Shown piece by piece: positions 7,520-8,753 of a stretch of 8,753 bases of DNA. Origin of the DNA: an uncultured Archangium sp. (GTDB taxonomy: Bacteria > Myxococcota > Myxococcia > Myxococcales > Myxococcaceae); NCBI GenBank assembly GCA_946479335.1, contig CAMLFP010000232.1:1-8753 (forward strand), given 5' to 3'. The notes beneath the pieces were generated by a model. The model made no database searches, was not told the origin of the DNA, and saw only the letters and a list, made by a program, of their open reading frames with translations. A program made the translations under genes and the position numbers. Position 1 is the first letter of the stretch. Each line of letters opens with the position of its first letter.

Positions 7520-7866
7520 AGAAGCGGCTCCCGCTGTTGGTGATGGGCGCGCTCGGCGTGCTGCTGTGGAAGACCGCGTTCTTCGGCCTCGCGGCGGAGG
7601 AGCGGCTGCTCGTCTTCCGGCTCCCGGTGCCGTACGGCGAGGTGCGCGCGGCGGATCTCCAGGTGTGGGACGGCGAAGAGCTCGTGCAGCGGCGTGAGCT
7701 CGAGGCGCCGTCAGGCCTGATGGCGAACCCGGAGTTCAAGGTGATGGTGAAGCACGCGACCTACCGCGCGATCGCCACCGTCTCGTTGGCGGGGCAGGAA
7801 AAACCGCGCGTGTTCCAGCGCGAATTCGAAGCGAATGGAGACGTGGTGACGCTCGACTTCAAGTAA
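7516..7866 (+). CDS. Small membrane-anchored protein of unknown function
   Basis: This 116-residue protein starts at a GTG whose last two bases and the next A form the TGA stop of the preceding gene (a GTGA overlap), a sign of coupled translation. Residues 2-4 are basic (KKR) and 5-24 are hydrophobic, giving an N-terminal signal anchor or uncleaved signal peptide with no lipobox Cys. Residues 28-116 would face the periplasm. They alternate hydrophobic and polar residues as in a small beta-sandwich: strands near 31-36, 46-51, 74-79, 85-91, 97-103 and 108-115. I do not recognise the family or any catalytic motif. Its place between the 144-residue protein and the dehydrogenase suggests the same operon. 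A real gene is likely because the frame, the coupling and the anchor are coherent, but the function is unknown. Confidence 0.75.
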   Translation: MKKRLPLLVMGALGVLLWKTAFFGLAAEERLLVFRLPVPYGEVRAADLQVWDGEELVQRRELEAPSGLMANPEFKVMVKHATYRAIATVSLAGQEKPRVFQREFEANGDVVTLDFK

Positions 7867-7876
7867 AGCGCCGCCC

Positions 7877-8725
<849 letters not shown>

Positions 8726-8728
8726 GCT

Positions 8729-8753
8729 GGGAGCAACTCCCTCTCCCCTGGAG
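8729..8753 (+). terminator. Possible terminator start after the dehydrogenase gene (cut by window edge)
   Basis: Just after the stop codon, GGGAG (8729-8733) and CTCCC (8737-8741) can pair around a CAA loop, giving a 5-base-pair stem. The following CTCTCCCCTGGAG could also be the left arm of a larger hairpin completed beyond the window. No T-run is visible. This is weak evidence for the end of the operon. Confidence 0.3.

Noticed and set aside
7503..7697. ATG-initiated 64-codon plus-strand frame near the 144/116-residue gene junction
   Set aside because: It is out of frame with both genes and Ala/Arg-rich. The GTG-initiated frame gives a coherent signal anchor and beta-rich domain instead.

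Overview
The window is high-GC, almost wholly coding DNA (seven genes, only tens of intergenic bases) and most resembles a Myxococcota (myxobacterial) chromosome. The reasons are the strong G/C preference at third codon positions, an outer-membrane barrel of a type I associate with myxobacteria, a large lipase-like lipoprotein with aspartate-rich loops, and two small conserved-looking proteins that I associate with myxobacterial genomes. No RNA gene, insertion sequence, CRISPR array, integrase or phage gene is visible. It reads as an ordinary chromosomal region rather than a mobile island.

Left block (1-4242, + strand): the 3' part of an outer-membrane beta-barrel gene, whose start lies before the window, is followed after 11 bases by a 1016-residue secreted lipoprotein. 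That protein has the N-terminal motifs of VolA/Pla-1-like lipases and an alpha/beta-hydrolase core with a likely Ser-Asp-His triad. The pair looks like one transcription unit for cell-envelope proteins.

Middle (4243-5955, - strand): a 570-residue polytopic membrane protein that looks like a GT-C type (GT87/DUF2029-like) glycosyltransferase. It converges on the lipase gene with no intergenic base: the two stop codons form one TGATCA palindrome. On its other side it diverges from the next gene across only 35 bases.

Right block (5991-8725, + strand): four tightly packed genes, probably one operon. They are an Mrp/ApbC/NBP35 family iron-sulfur cluster carrier ATPase with an N-terminal MIP18 (DUF59) domain, a 144-residue protein of unknown function, a 116-residue membrane-anchored protein of unknown function (GTG start overlapping the previous stop), and a 3-hydroxybutyryl-CoA dehydrogenase with its catalytic residues intact. 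The last 28 bases hold a short inverted repeat that may begin a terminator.

I do not see a clear novel system. The most interesting items are the lipase with its calcium-loop insertions and adjacent barrel, and the two uncharacterised small genes locked between mrp and the dehydrogenase gene.
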